Assembly (NCBI GenBank): GCA_023392115.1
Contig: JAEVZT010000328.1
Location: 1-13,764, forward strand
Direction of reading: 5' to 3'
Length of the DNA stretch: 13,764 nucleotides
Source of the DNA: Chloroflexota bacterium
GTDB taxonomy: Bacteria; Chloroflexota; Anaerolineae; Aggregatilineales; Phototrophicaceae
Shown in pieces: positions 1 through 6,512 of this stretch. Position 1 is the stretch's first letter; every line of letters begins with the position of its first letter. A program made the translations under genes and the position numbers. The notes beneath the pieces were generated by a model. It ran no database searches. It worked only from the letters and a program-made list of their open reading frames with translations, and was not told the origin of the DNA.

Positions 1-1
1 G

Positions 2-238
2 GGTATTGGACTGGTCAGCCACTGGATTGACATGACGACGACCCTCAACCGCGAGCGCGCCATCGAACGCGCTGTCGAACGCGAGCGCGAGCGCCTGTGG
101 AGTGAAAAGCCCAAGAACGACTTCGCCGACGATGATCTCGACGCGCGCGCCGTCCGCCTGACCGAAGACGGCGAACTGACCGACAGCACGATCCAGCAGT
201 GGGAACGCGACGACAAGCCGAAGCGATCGCGGCGGTAG
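2..238 (+). CDS. 2TM domain-containing protein, C-terminal part (cut by left edge)
   Basis: The reading frame is open from base 2 to the stop at 236-238, so this is probably the tail of a longer gene and not a small gene starting at the ATG at 32. The first visible residues (GIGLVSHWID) match the end of the second membrane helix of the 2TM domain, which typically ends in a WGIGL-H pattern. They are followed by a strongly charged, Arg/Glu-rich helix (ERAIERAVERERERL) and an acidic, disordered-looking tail ending in KPKRSRR. In the family such tails face the cytoplasm. No molecular function is known for the domain. The visible 78 residues give no catalytic motif. If the true start were the ATG at 32, the product would be a 68-residue soluble charged peptide; I consider this less likely because the upstream residues fit the family. 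Confidence 0.62.
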   Translation, partial: GIGLVSHWIDMTTTLNRERAIERAVERERERLWSEKPKNDFADDDLDARAVRLTEDGELTDSTIQQWERDDKPKRSRR

Positions 239-318
239 CCGCCCGCATACGCCCTTCGTCGGATGCCCAAGATCTCTTTTTGTTGTACGATAACAGATGT
301 ACAAAGGTTGAGGGCGTC

Positions 319-1215
319 ATGAGAAGACAGATCGTTCCACTCGAAGCAGATAAACGGAGCATCTTCGCCACCCGCAAAGGGTTGATGATCGTCCTTTGGG
401 CAGTGCGGCAGTACGGTCCGCTGAGTTTCTGGGACTTGTATAAAGTCATCTTCGGCGTCGACTTCTACGAGTCGGAACGCGAGTCCAGCCTTCAACGCGA
501 CCGCTTGATCGCCGGGTCGGGCGACGACCAGATCAAAGCGGCGCGCATGATGAGCCGCTTCGGCGCGAATGGTCACTTCAAGATCATGCTCGAAGGCATC
601 ATCAGCACGCTCGAACGCAGCGAACTGCTTCAGGTCAGCTACGCCAACGACATCAAGTCACAGGAAACGATGAGCATCAAGGTGTCGCCGATCCTGTCGG
701 CGATCCAGAACATCTTCCGCATCAGCTTAACCGAGTTCGTCACCGCGCAGGGCGAGTTCTTGAGCGCCTACCCGATTTTCGGCGAGCCGCTGCCGCCGGG
801 TGAGGACAAGTGGGCAGATGTTTTCGTCCTCATGCCGTTCGACCCCGCCGTGAAGGTCGTCTATGACGAACACATTGCGCCAGTCGCGAACCGCCTCGGT
901 TTGACGGTCAAACGCGGCGACGATTTCTTCTCATCACAGTCGGTTATCGACGAGGTCTGGTCGGCGATCTACCACTCTGAAATCTGCATCGCCGACTGCA
1001 CCGGGCGCAACCCGAACGTCTTCTACGAACTGGGGATCGCGCACACGCTCGGTCGCCCGGTGATCCTGATCTCGCAGTCGATCGACGATATCCCGTTCGA
1101 CATCAGTCACCGCCGGATCATCACCTACAAGTACGACCCGGCGGATATGAGCGAGTTTGAGGACAACTTGGCGCAGGTCATCCGCAGCGAGCTTGGCTTG
1201 ATCGAAACGCCCTAA
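319..1215 (+). CDS. Two-domain protein with C-terminal nucleoside deoxyribosyltransferase/TIR-like domain
   Basis: A 298-residue soluble protein. Residues 1-155 are helical, look like a winged-helix or other all-alpha region, and I do not recognise them. Residues 165-270 form an alpha/beta domain of the nucleoside 2-deoxyribosyltransferase/TIR-like kind: the strand FVLMPFD (169-175), then VYDEHIAPVA, a DD motif (201-202), IADCTG (224-229), NPNVFYELGIAH (231-242) and GRPVILISQ. Glu237 in the NPNVFYELG motif corresponds to the catalytic glutamate of this superfamily, and Asp226 is a plausible second active-site acid. Members cleave N-glycosidic bonds of nucleotides, or NAD in TIR relatives, and are common effectors in bacterial conflict systems. 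No sensor, CD-NTase or nuclease gene sits beside it, so a defence role is only a possibility. I chose the ATG at 319, preceded by GAGGG at 310-314. The frame is open to an ATG at 199, but that would overlap the upstream gene. It converges on, and overlaps by 4 bases, the next gene. Confidence 0.75.
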   Translation: MRRQIVPLEADKRSIFATRKGLMIVLWAVRQYGPLSFWDLYKVIFGVDFYESERESSLQRDRLIAGSGDDQIKAARMMSRFGANGHFKIMLEGIISTLERSELLQVSYANDIKSQETMSIKVSPILSAIQNIFRISLTEFVTAQGEFLSAYPIFGEPLPPGEDKWADVFVLMPFDPAVKVVYDEHIAPVANRLGLTVKRGDDFFSSQSVIDEVWSAIYHSEICIADCTGRNPNVFYELGIAHTLGRPVILISQSIDDIPFDISHRRIITYKYDPADMSEFEDNLAQVIRSELGLIETP

Positions 1216-1616
1216 CCCGCGTGGACGCGGCACGTGCCGTTCTCGCACACCGGCGCGCCGACCAGCTTGTTGATCCGGTAGCGGTTGCGGGCGACCAACT
1301 TATAGATCGCCTCGCCAAGCTGCGTGACGCCGGGGATGTGCAGCAGCAGCCACACGGGGAAGCCGAGCGGCAGTTCGCGCAGCAGGCGGCGCATGCCGTA
1401 GAATCCACCGTGCATCTGTCCATCCTCAGTCATCGTGTGGATTTGTCCGAACGCCGCATTCCAGTCGAGATCGGGGTAACGGGCGTTGACCTTTTCCCAG
1501 TCGTTCAAGTCGAGAAACTCGACACGATTCAGCCAGTCGAGCGCGTTGACAATCTTGCGCGACTGGCGGCAAATGACACAATTCCCGTCGTAAATCGCCG
1601 TAACCATACACCTCAT
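1212..1616 (-). CDS. DCC family thiol-disulfide oxidoreductase-like protein (DUF393)
   Basis: A 134-residue protein. The N-terminal motif DGNCVICR (residues 10-17) is the DxxCxxC signature of the DCC/DUF393 family, thioredoxin-like small proteins predicted to perform thiol-disulfide exchange with Cys13 and Cys16. Downstream, FLDLND (35-40), the MHGGFYGMRRLLRELP segment (68-83) and the hydrophobic stretch FPVWLLLHIPGV (86-97) match the family layout, in which the middle of the protein is membrane-apposed. A late CENGTC pair (124-129) may be a second redox or metal site, as often seen in the family C-terminus. Two starts are possible: ATG at 1616, and ATG at 1607, which puts the signature closer to the N-terminus and has GAGG three bases upstream. 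The true physiological partner is unknown. The gene is convergent with the TIR-like gene and overlaps its stop, so no terminator separates them. Confidence 0.85.
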   Translation of the reverse strand: MRCMVTAIYDGNCVICRQSRKIVNALDWLNRVEFLDLNDWEKVNARYPDLDWNAAFGQIHTMTEDGQMHGGFYGMRRLLRELPLGFPVWLLLHIPGVTQLGEAIYKLVARNRYRINKLVGAPVCENGTCRVHAG

Positions 1617-1646
1617 CCCATGCTAACAGCCCACAGCGTATGACTC

Positions 1647-1652
1647 ATTGTA
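1647..1652 (-). promoter_or_regulatory. Possible -10 box for the DCC gene
   Basis: On the minus strand the hexamer TACAAT lies about 30 bases before the start at 1616, a plausible -10 element. I see no convincing -35 at 16-18 bases. The 200-base gap between this gene and the divergent DUF4230 gene (1617-1816) is moderately AT-rich and otherwise shows no clear structure. On the plus strand TAGAAT at 1765-1770 could be the -10 for the DUF4230 gene, again without a good -35. Confidence 0.3.
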
Positions 1653-1816
1653 GCACCGTGACGACTAAATATTACGTTCTTCATTCGTCAAAGGGGAAAG
1701 TTTTCATATCTGTCTCATTTAAGTCGTACAGCGCATTGGGGCAACTACTCGGCACGGTTTCGCGTAGAATAGGGCAAGGTTTATTGGATTGACACGTTTG
1801 CGCGTGGAGTGAGAAA

Positions 1817-2668
1817 TTGACGAATCAGGTTGACGATACACAGGAAGTCGTCCCACCACTGCCGCCGATTGAGGCGAGGGGTACAGTGGACAGCAGCATT
1901 GAAGAAACTGCAGAGCGCCCGGGGCGCTCCGGCTGTTTCGGCTTCGTCGCCGGCGCGGGCGGCTGCGCGGTGCTGATCGTGGTGGTCATCGCCGTGCTGC
2001 TCGCGCTCGGCGTCACATCGGTCAACAGTGTCATCGGCAGCATTGGCGGTTTGTTCGGCTTGGGCGCGTCCGCGCCGCCGCCCGTTGCCACCGTCCTGTC
2101 ATCGCGGACGCTGGTGCAGGGGATTCAGCCGCTCGGTCAGCTCGTCAGCGTCAGCAGCCAGCTTGCCAAAGCCGACGTCTATGTCGGCGTTGGACAGGGG
2201 GCGCTCAACGCCTGCGGCTTTTCCGCGAACCATGTCGTTCAGGGCGCTGTCGAAGCGGGCATCGACCTGACACAGATCAGAGAAGAAAACATCCGCTACG
2301 ACGAGGCGCGCGACATGTACATCGTCACCGTGCCCGCGCCACAGCTGACAAGCTGCCGCGTCGACTTCATTCGCCAGTACGACCGGTCGTTCACGACCTG
2401 CGCCGTCGATTGGGACGAAGCGCGTCTGCTGGCGAACTACGAGGCGCTTGTCGACTTCCGCGAAGACGCGATCGAGGGTGGAATTCTGTCACGAGCTGAA
2501 ACTGAAACGCGGCTTGTGCTGGGGAATTTCATCCGCCTGCTGACCAACAAGCGCGTCGAGATCATCTTTGAACAGGCGACAGAGGAAGCCGCTTACCCGG
2601 CATCCTGCACGCCGGAAGTCCCGCAAGGCTGGATCTTCGTCCCGGAGAACAACCACTGGACGAAGTAG
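1817..2668 (+). CDS. Membrane-anchored DUF4230 family protein
   Basis: A 283-residue protein starting with TTG at 1817. This start is supported by GGAG at 1806-1809, seven bases upstream, and by the lack of a better in-frame start before the membrane helix. Residues 1-38 are acidic and proline-rich and probably cytoplasmic. Residues 47-68 are one hydrophobic helix (VLIVVVIAVLLALGV). The rest is extracytoplasmic. Residues 98-250 match DUF4230: the repeated start GIQPLGQLVSVSSQLAKADV, then AGIDLTQIREENIRYD and the strand IVTVPAPQLTSCRVDF. Function of DUF4230 is not known; members are usually single-pass proteins with a domain outside the cytoplasm. Cysteines at 133, 180, 195 and 264 in the outer domain could form disulfides, which may be relevant to the thiol-disulfide gene upstream, but that is inference. 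The gene ends before a group of hairpins that separates it from the convergent P450 gene. Confidence 0.8.
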   Translation: MTNQVDDTQEVVPPLPPIEARGTVDSSIEETAERPGRSGCFGFVAGAGGCAVLIVVVIAVLLALGVTSVNSVIGSIGGLFGLGASAPPPVATVLSSRTLVQGIQPLGQLVSVSSQLAKADVYVGVGQGALNACGFSANHVVQGAVEAGIDLTQIREENIRYDEARDMYIVTVPAPQLTSCRVDFIRQYDRSFTTCAVDWDEARLLANYEALVDFREDAIEGGILSRAETETRLVLGNFIRLLTNKRVEIIFEQATEEAAYPASCTPEVPQGWIFVPENNHWTK

Positions 2669-2690
2669 AAAACCCCTACCCGTTGGCGCT

Positions 2691-2713
2691 GCCAGACCCT
2701 CAAAGGGTCTGGC
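2691..2713. repeat. Perfect 10-bp stem hairpin after DUF4230 gene
   Basis: GCCAGACCCT at 2691-2700 pairs perfectly with AGGGTCTGGC at 2704-2713 across a three-base loop CAA. It begins 22 bases after the stop of the DUF4230 gene. In the plus direction it is followed by AAGAAAAAAAG and not by a T tract, so as a plus-strand terminator it would be of the U-tract-less type. Confidence 0.7.
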
Positions 2714-2763
2714 AAGAAAAAAAGCCCCGTGAACGGGGCTAAACAGCCCGCTTCAGCGGGCTT
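2714..2763 (-). terminator. Intrinsic terminator for the P450 gene (tandem hairpins plus T tract)
   Basis: Read on the minus strand, a 7-bp stem with TGAA loop (AGCCCGC/GCGGGCT, 2746-2763) is followed by a second 7-8-bp stem (AGCCCCG/CGGGGCT, 2724-2741), and then directly by a T-rich run (complement of 2714-2724, CTTTTTTTCTT). This is a textbook intrinsic terminator placed about 75 bases after the P450 stop. Both stems have GC-rich arms and very similar sequence, as if one were derived from the other. Confidence 0.8.
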
Positions 2764-2838
2764 CAAGGCTCTTTTCGCAGCCGGTTGGCTTTGAGCCACC
2801 GGCGACACTGCTCGACCGCCATTCGGTCAGTTGTCGGT

Positions 2839-4152
2839 CTACCGCGCCGCCACCCGCATCCGCAGATCGGTTGGGCAGAGGGTGATGCTCGCCTGCGGCG
2901 TCACGACGTGATCGCCGTCGAGCGACAGGTGATAGCGTGATGCCAGCGCCGCGAGGATCACTTTCCCCGCTGTCATCACAAATGCTTCTTCCATCATCGC
3001 CCGCGCGCCCGCGCCGAACGGCATGTACGCGTAGCGGTTGATCCGCCGTTCGTAACCTTCCGCGAAGCGTTCCGGCACGAACGACTCGGGGTCGAAAAAT
3101 TGGCGCGGATTGTGGTGGATCACATACGGGCTGACGAACAGCGTGCTTCCCGACGGCACGTAGTAATTCCCGATGCGCGTCTCGCGCTTCGCCTGACGGT
3201 TGATCACCCACAGCGGCGGGTAGAGGCGCAGCGTTTCGCGCAGCACCATTTCCGTATACGCGAGTTCCGGCAAATCATTCGAGGCGGGCAGCCGATCGCC
3301 AAGCGCCGCGTCAAGCTCGCCGCGCAGGGCAGTATCGGCGTCGGGGTTCTGCGCCAGCAGGTAGAATGCCCACGCGACAGTCTGCGCCGTCATCGTGCAA
3401 CCGGCGGCGAACAGCGTGATCGCCTCGTCGATCGCCTGCGCTTCGCTGGATGCCGTCTGGAGAATCCGCGCGAAGATGCCGCAGCGCCGTCCGGCGCGGT
3501 GATCGTCCACCAGCGACTGCATCACTTCGGCGACTTTCGCGTTCGCCTGCATCCGGCGGCGGTTCTGTCCGATCGGAACCCAAACGGGCAGCGTCAGCGG
3601 CGATTGGAAGCGGTGATCGTCGAGCGTGCGGCTGAAAGTGACCGCTTCGTCGAAACCGTCCGGCAGTGTATCAGTATCGAACAGGACGCGCGCCGTGATC
3701 CGCAGCGTCAGCGCCTTGAGGTTGGCGAAAACGTCGAGGCTCTCGCCCGCGCGCCAGTCGACGCGAACGCATTCCCGCGCCATCACGTCAGCAAAGTCGT
3801 TGAGCCAGCATGCCTGAAACGCCGTCTGCATCCGCCGGCGCTTGCGAACCTTCTCCTGCGGCGCGAACAAATCGTGTCCCATGCCGCTGTTCAGCGCGCG
3901 CAGCAGGTTGGGCTTGTCGTCAAACTTGTCGGGCGCTTCGACGAGAACATAATGCGCGTGGCTTGGGTTGGTGAGCAAGTAGGCGTGCGATGGGCCAAAG
4001 CGGAAGTGGACGAAATCGCCGAATTTGTGCGCGGAGTCGACGAGAAAATCGAACGGGTCTTTAGCGAAATCGGGCGCGTTGCCGAGGAACAGGTTCTTTG
4101 CCGGACCCGGAGGAAACAGTACATCCATCTCAAACTCTGTGCGAACTCTCAC
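2839..4152 (-). CDS. Cytochrome P450 homologue lacking the haem-ligand cysteine
   Basis: A 437-residue full-length P450-fold protein. Seen: proline-rich N-terminus PPGP (14-17); C-helix region with the Arg-rich KVRKRRR (101-107) where the usual Trp is Val; I helix FAAGCTMTAQ (248-257); the K-helix ExxR as RETLR (Glu306, Arg309); PERF at 360-363; and the haem loop FGAGARAMMEE (379-389). The canonical loop is FxxGxRxCxG. Here Met386 stands where the invariant cysteine should be and Glu388 where the glycine should be. The I-helix acid-threonine pair (AGxE/DTT) is AGCTMT, so the acid is also absent. The nucleotide codons (ATG ATG GAA) differ from a cysteine version at many bases, so a single sequencing error does not explain it. 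Ordinary monooxygenase chemistry through a thiolate-ligated haem is therefore unlikely. The start is GTG at 4152, or, equally plausible, ATG at 4128 just before the PPGP region. It is divergent from the SnoaL-like gene. Confidence 0.85.
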   Translation of the reverse strand: MRVRTEFEMDVLFPPGPAKNLFLGNAPDFAKDPFDFLVDSAHKFGDFVHFRFGPSHAYLLTNPSHAHYVLVEAPDKFDDKPNLLRALNSGMGHDLFAPQEKVRKRRRMQTAFQACWLNDFADVMARECVRVDWRAGESLDVFANLKALTLRITARVLFDTDTLPDGFDEAVTFSRTLDDHRFQSPLTLPVWVPIGQNRRRMQANAKVAEVMQSLVDDHRAGRRCGIFARILQTASSEAQAIDEAITLFAAGCTMTAQTVAWAFYLLAQNPDADTALRGELDAALGDRLPASNDLPELAYTEMVLRETLRLYPPLWVINRQAKRETRIGNYYVPSGSTLFVSPYVIHHNPRQFFDPESFVPERFAEGYERRINRYAYMPFGAGARAMMEEAFVMTAGKVILAALASRYHLSLDGDHVVTPQASITLCPTDLRMRVAAR

Positions 4153-4190
4153 TTGTGAAGTTACTGATCACTGTAGCATCGATCCGCCGT

Positions 4191-4219
4191 AATATAACGT
4201 AAGGATAGTGATTAGTAAA
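4191..4219 (-). promoter_or_regulatory. Predicted promoter of the P450-like gene
   Basis: On the minus strand TTTACT (4219-4214) and TATATT (4196-4191) are separated by 17 bases, close to the -35/-10 consensus. Transcription would start near 4184, giving a leader of roughly 30 to 55 bases depending on the start codon used. The surrounding DNA (4153-4330) is far richer in A and T than the genes on either side. Confidence 0.5.
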
Positions 4220-4314
4220 TATTAGTTCCTCTGTGGTTCTCGGCGCGCCGACGTTCCCACGTCTACACTCTATTGTTATCAGTCAAGTAATATAATTTAG
4301 AGTAATTATGCTGT

Positions 4315-4331
4315 ACGATAATCATTATCGT
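4315..4331. promoter_or_regulatory. Fur-family operator-like palindrome
   Basis: ACGATAATCATTATCGT is a perfect 17-base palindrome (8-bp arms around a central C). Its core GATAAT-C-ATTATC is identical to the hexamer pair of the classic Fur recognition sequence in its 7-1-7 reading. It lies in the divergent region between the P450-like gene and the SnoaL-like gene, about 20 bases downstream of a plus-strand TATAAT at 4291-4296. Fur-family proteins repress when metal-loaded, so metal-dependent control of the SnoaL-like gene, and perhaps the P450-like gene, is a reasonable inference. The regulator itself is not in the window. Confidence 0.55.
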
Positions 4332-4364
4332 CCGCGAACAGCGACAGCAAGAAAGGGACAACAC

Positions 4365-4403
4365 ATGGTTCGATGTGCGGTTCCGGTCTCCGCTTCCGGG
4401 TGA
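4365..4403 (+). other. Possible 12-codon upstream open reading frame in leader
   Basis: ATG at 4365 opens a 12-residue frame (MVRCAVPVSASG) ending at TGA 4401-4403. It is preceded by GGGA at 4355-4358, six bases from the ATG, a good ribosome site. It overlaps two potential RNA hairpins: CACAT/ATGTG (4362-4366 with 4373-4377), which includes the ATG, and GGGTGA/TCACCC (4398-4403 with 4410-4415), which includes the stop codon. This layout suggests a translated, structured leader for the SnoaL-like gene. The peptide has no codon bias that would identify a specific attenuation signal. Confidence 0.3.
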
Positions 4404-4457
4404 ATTCCCTCACCCACCCATCAAACATATAAAGAGACGATTTGTTTTGGAGGCTTT

Positions 4458-5006
4458 ATGCTTCGGCATCGTGTGCTGCGCGTTTTATTCCTCGTCGCCA
4501 GTATCGCGCTTTTGTCGTGGCGGTTCACCATCATCGAAGCCCAAGATAATCCACAAGCGACCAGTGAAGCCAGTTTCCTAACCGAAGAAGCCGCTATGGA
4601 GTGGGTCGAGCAGTTCGACGCCATCTTCGACGGACCCAACCTCGACATCGTCGACGAAATCTTTGCCGAGGATTTCGTCGGTCACCTGCCACTCGCGCCC
4701 GAGCTTGACCGCGAAGGGTGGAAAGCCTATGTTGCCAGCTTCTACGACGCATTTCCCGACATGACCGAGGAAGTTCACGACGTCGTCATCGGCAAAGACA
4801 CGATCGCCATTCGTGTCAGCTACACCGGCACGCACGAAGGTCCGCTCTTCGGCATTCCGGCAACCGGCAACACAGTCACCATGACCGGCACCGGCATCTT
4901 CCGTTTTAACGAAGAGGGTGTGGCTGTCGAAAACTGGGCGGATCTGGACGTCGCCGGGGTTCTAATACAAATCGGAGCATTTATGCCGGGAGAACCGGAG
5001 CCCTAA
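4458..5006 (+). CDS. Exported SnoaL-like (ester cyclase type) protein
   Basis: A 182-residue protein with an N-terminal signal or anchor: basic MLRHRVLR, then a hydrophobic stretch to about residue 28, with possible cleavage near IEA-QD. Residues 45-175 match the SnoaL-like/ester cyclase fold (NTF2-like cone): the helix AAMEWVEQFDAIF, then DEIFAEDFVGHLPL, REGWKAYVASFYDAFPDM, the TGTHEGPLFGIPATGN segment and the strand FRFNEEGVAVENWADLD. In cytosolic relatives this fold cyclises polyketides or acts as a small-molecule isomerase or hydrolase, with a His/Asp pair in the cavity; many members have no known activity. Export outside the cytoplasm is unusual for well-studied members. The start ATG at 4458 has GGAGG at 4449-4453. 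It follows the AT-rich control region shared with the P450-like gene, so co-regulation with that gene is plausible. Confidence 0.82.
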   Translation: MLRHRVLRVLFLVASIALLSWRFTIIEAQDNPQATSEASFLTEEAAMEWVEQFDAIFDGPNLDIVDEIFAEDFVGHLPLAPELDREGWKAYVASFYDAFPDMTEEVHDVVIGKDTIAIRVSYTGTHEGPLFGIPATGNTVTMTGTGIFRFNEEGVAVENWADLDVAGVLIQIGAFMPGEPEP

Positions 5007-5026
5007 GACAAACCTCGTAACGGTGA

Positions 5027-5049
5027 GCCGGTGGCGTGCTGCCACCGGC
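5027..5049. terminator. Hairpin between convergent genes (possible bidirectional terminator)
   Basis: GCCGGTGGC (5027-5035) pairs perfectly with GCCACCGGC (5041-5049) over a five-base loop. It lies 20 bases after the SnoaL-like stop and 14 bases after the stop of the convergent sugar transferase gene. There is no T tract on either side, so termination would be of the weak, U-poor type. Confidence 0.5.
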
Positions 5050-5063
5050 AAGCCTCTACCATG

Positions 5064-6512
5064 CTAATACGCGCCGCTGCGAAGCAGCACGCGGGGAATA
5101 GTCATCATCAGGATTTGCGCGTCAAGCTGCACCGTCCAGTTCTCGATATAGTAGATGTCCATCAGGCACATCTCGTCAAACGGGACTTCGCTGCGCCCGC
5201 TGACCTGCCACAAGCCGGTCATGCCCGGCTTCACCTGAAGCCGCTGCAAGTGCCACGGCTCGTACAGCGACACCTCATCGGGCGTCGGCGGGCGCGGTCC
5301 AACAAGGCTCATCTGCCCGGTCAGGACGTTAATCAGGTTTGTCAGTTCGTCGATGCTCAGCGTGCGGATGATGCGCCCCACGCGCGTCACGCGCGGATCA
5401 TCCTTGATCTTTGGGTGGCGCGGGTCAAGTTCGAGCGTCTTGATCAAGTCTTGGCGCATCTTGTCGGCATCGGGAACCATGCTGCGGAACTTGATCATGT
5501 CGAATTCGCGCCCGTTCTCGCCGACGCGGCGAGCGGTGTAAAAGATCGGTCCCTGCCCTTCGAGGCGGATCGCCAGCGCGACGAGCGCGACGAGCGGCAC
5601 GAGGATCGGCGACGCCAGCACGATCATGCCGACATCCATCGCCCGCTTGATCAGGCGGTTGCTGCCCTTGAATGGTACGTGCCCGTTCATGTGCAAGAGC
5701 GGGATGCCGTCGAGATTTTCGACCTGCACCTGCCGCAGATTGAGCTGGAAAACGTCGGGCACGACGCTGACCTCGATCCCGTCCCGCTGGCAGGCGCGGA
5801 TCATCTTGACAATCCGGTCGCGGTACGTCCATGGCAGCGTGATGACGACGTGATCGACCTGATGCTCGCGCAGCACCGGCGCGAGGTTGTCCAGCCCGCC
5901 CAGCGCCTTGACGCGCCCGAGATCGGCATTGGTGCTGTCCGGGTCTTCCGTCAGGTAGCCGATCGGGCGGAAGCCCTGCTCGTGGCGGGCGATCATCGTC
6001 CGCAGTACCGATCGCCCGACATCGCCCACGCCGATCACCAGCACGCGCTGGACGCCGATCCCGCGCGAGCGCAGGTACGCCAGCAGCGCTCGTTGAACGA
6101 CGCGCGCGCCGATCAGCAGCACGATCGTGATCGCCGCGACGTAGATGATCATCAAACGGCTGAAGACCAGCGGCTGCAAGACGAAGCTGATCGCCAGCAG
6201 GACGACCGTCGCGTTGGTCACGCCGTTGATGATCGTGTAAATCTCGTCGATCAGCGCCCGCCCGCGAATCGTCTTGTACAGCCCACTGCCGCGATAGTTG
6301 AGGTACAGCCACGCGATGTAAACGATCGCGTAGGGGACGTAAGGCTCAAACGGCGCGCGGTTGAACTCGAGCACGGCGCGCAGAATTTGCAGCTCATACC
6401 GGGCGAAGTACGCCAGCCCAAAGGCGGCAAACGCCAGCATCGCGTCGACGAGCGGCATCAACGCGGGTGATTCAATCAGGGATTTCCGCTTGCGCGGCTG
6501 CTTACTTGCCAT
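5064..6512 (-). CDS. Polyprenyl-phosphate sugar phosphotransferase (WbaP/exopolysaccharide type)
   Basis: A 482-residue inner-membrane enzyme that moves a sugar-1-phosphate from a nucleotide sugar to polyprenyl phosphate, the first step of O-antigen, capsule or exopolysaccharide assembly. Order of parts: about four N-terminal membrane helices (20-140), a CoA-binding-like/Rossmann domain beginning VLVIGVGDVG (157-166), one membrane or re-entrant helix (about 293-315), and the catalytic bac_transf domain with RRVGENGREFDMIKFRSM (328-345), the Asp-Glu dyad in SIDEL (Asp388, Glu389), MSLVGPRP (401-408) and KPGMTGLWQVSGR (428-440). All catalytic motifs are intact. I place the start at ATG 6512, which overlaps the end of the upstream glycosyltransferase by 11 bases and begins MASKQPRKRK. 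The frame stays open to 6653, but that would lie wholly within the upstream gene. It is translationally coupled with the GT4 gene, so both act on one glycan. The sugar specificity cannot be read from sequence. Confidence 0.93.
   Translation of the reverse strand: MASKQPRKRKSLIESPALMPLVDAMLAFAAFGLAYFARYELQILRAVLEFNRAPFEPYVPYAIVYIAWLYLNYRGSGLYKTIRGRALIDEIYTIINGVTNATVVLLAISFVLQPLVFSRLMIIYVAAITIVLLIGARVVQRALLAYLRSRGIGVQRVLVIGVGDVGRSVLRTMIARHEQGFRPIGYLTEDPDSTNADLGRVKALGGLDNLAPVLREHQVDHVVITLPWTYRDRIVKMIRACQRDGIEVSVVPDVFQLNLRQVQVENLDGIPLLHMNGHVPFKGSNRLIKRAMDVGMIVLASPILVPLVALVALAIRLEGQGPIFYTARRVGENGREFDMIKFRSMVPDADKMRQDLIKTLELDPRHPKIKDDPRVTRVGRIIRTLSIDELTNLINVLTGQMSLVGPRPPTPDEVSLYEPWHLQRLQVKPGMTGLWQVSGRSEVPFDEMCLMDIYYIENWTVQLDAQILMMTIPRVLLRSGAY

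Noticed and set aside
199..318. Upstream start of the TIR-like gene at 199
   Set aside because: It would overlap the end of the 2TM gene by 40 bases and adds a low-information segment that includes the intergenic DNA. The ATG at 319 has a ribosome site.
1789..1794. Perfect TTGACA hexamer before the DUF4230 gene
   Set aside because: A -10 box at normal spacing would fall on the ribosome site and start codon (about 1812-1817), so it is not a workable promoter for that start.
4240..4263. TCGGCGCGCCGA palindrome and GACGT/ACGTC repeat in the P450/SnoaL control region
   Set aside because: These are short GC-rich palindromes expected by chance in this genome. They have no clear relation to a promoter, unlike the Fur-like site nearby.
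5031..6470. A 479-codon plus-strand frame opposite the sugar phosphotransferase
   Set aside because: It is an antisense artefact: Gln/His/Asp/Arg-rich translation without domains, while the minus-strand product has every catalytic motif of its family.
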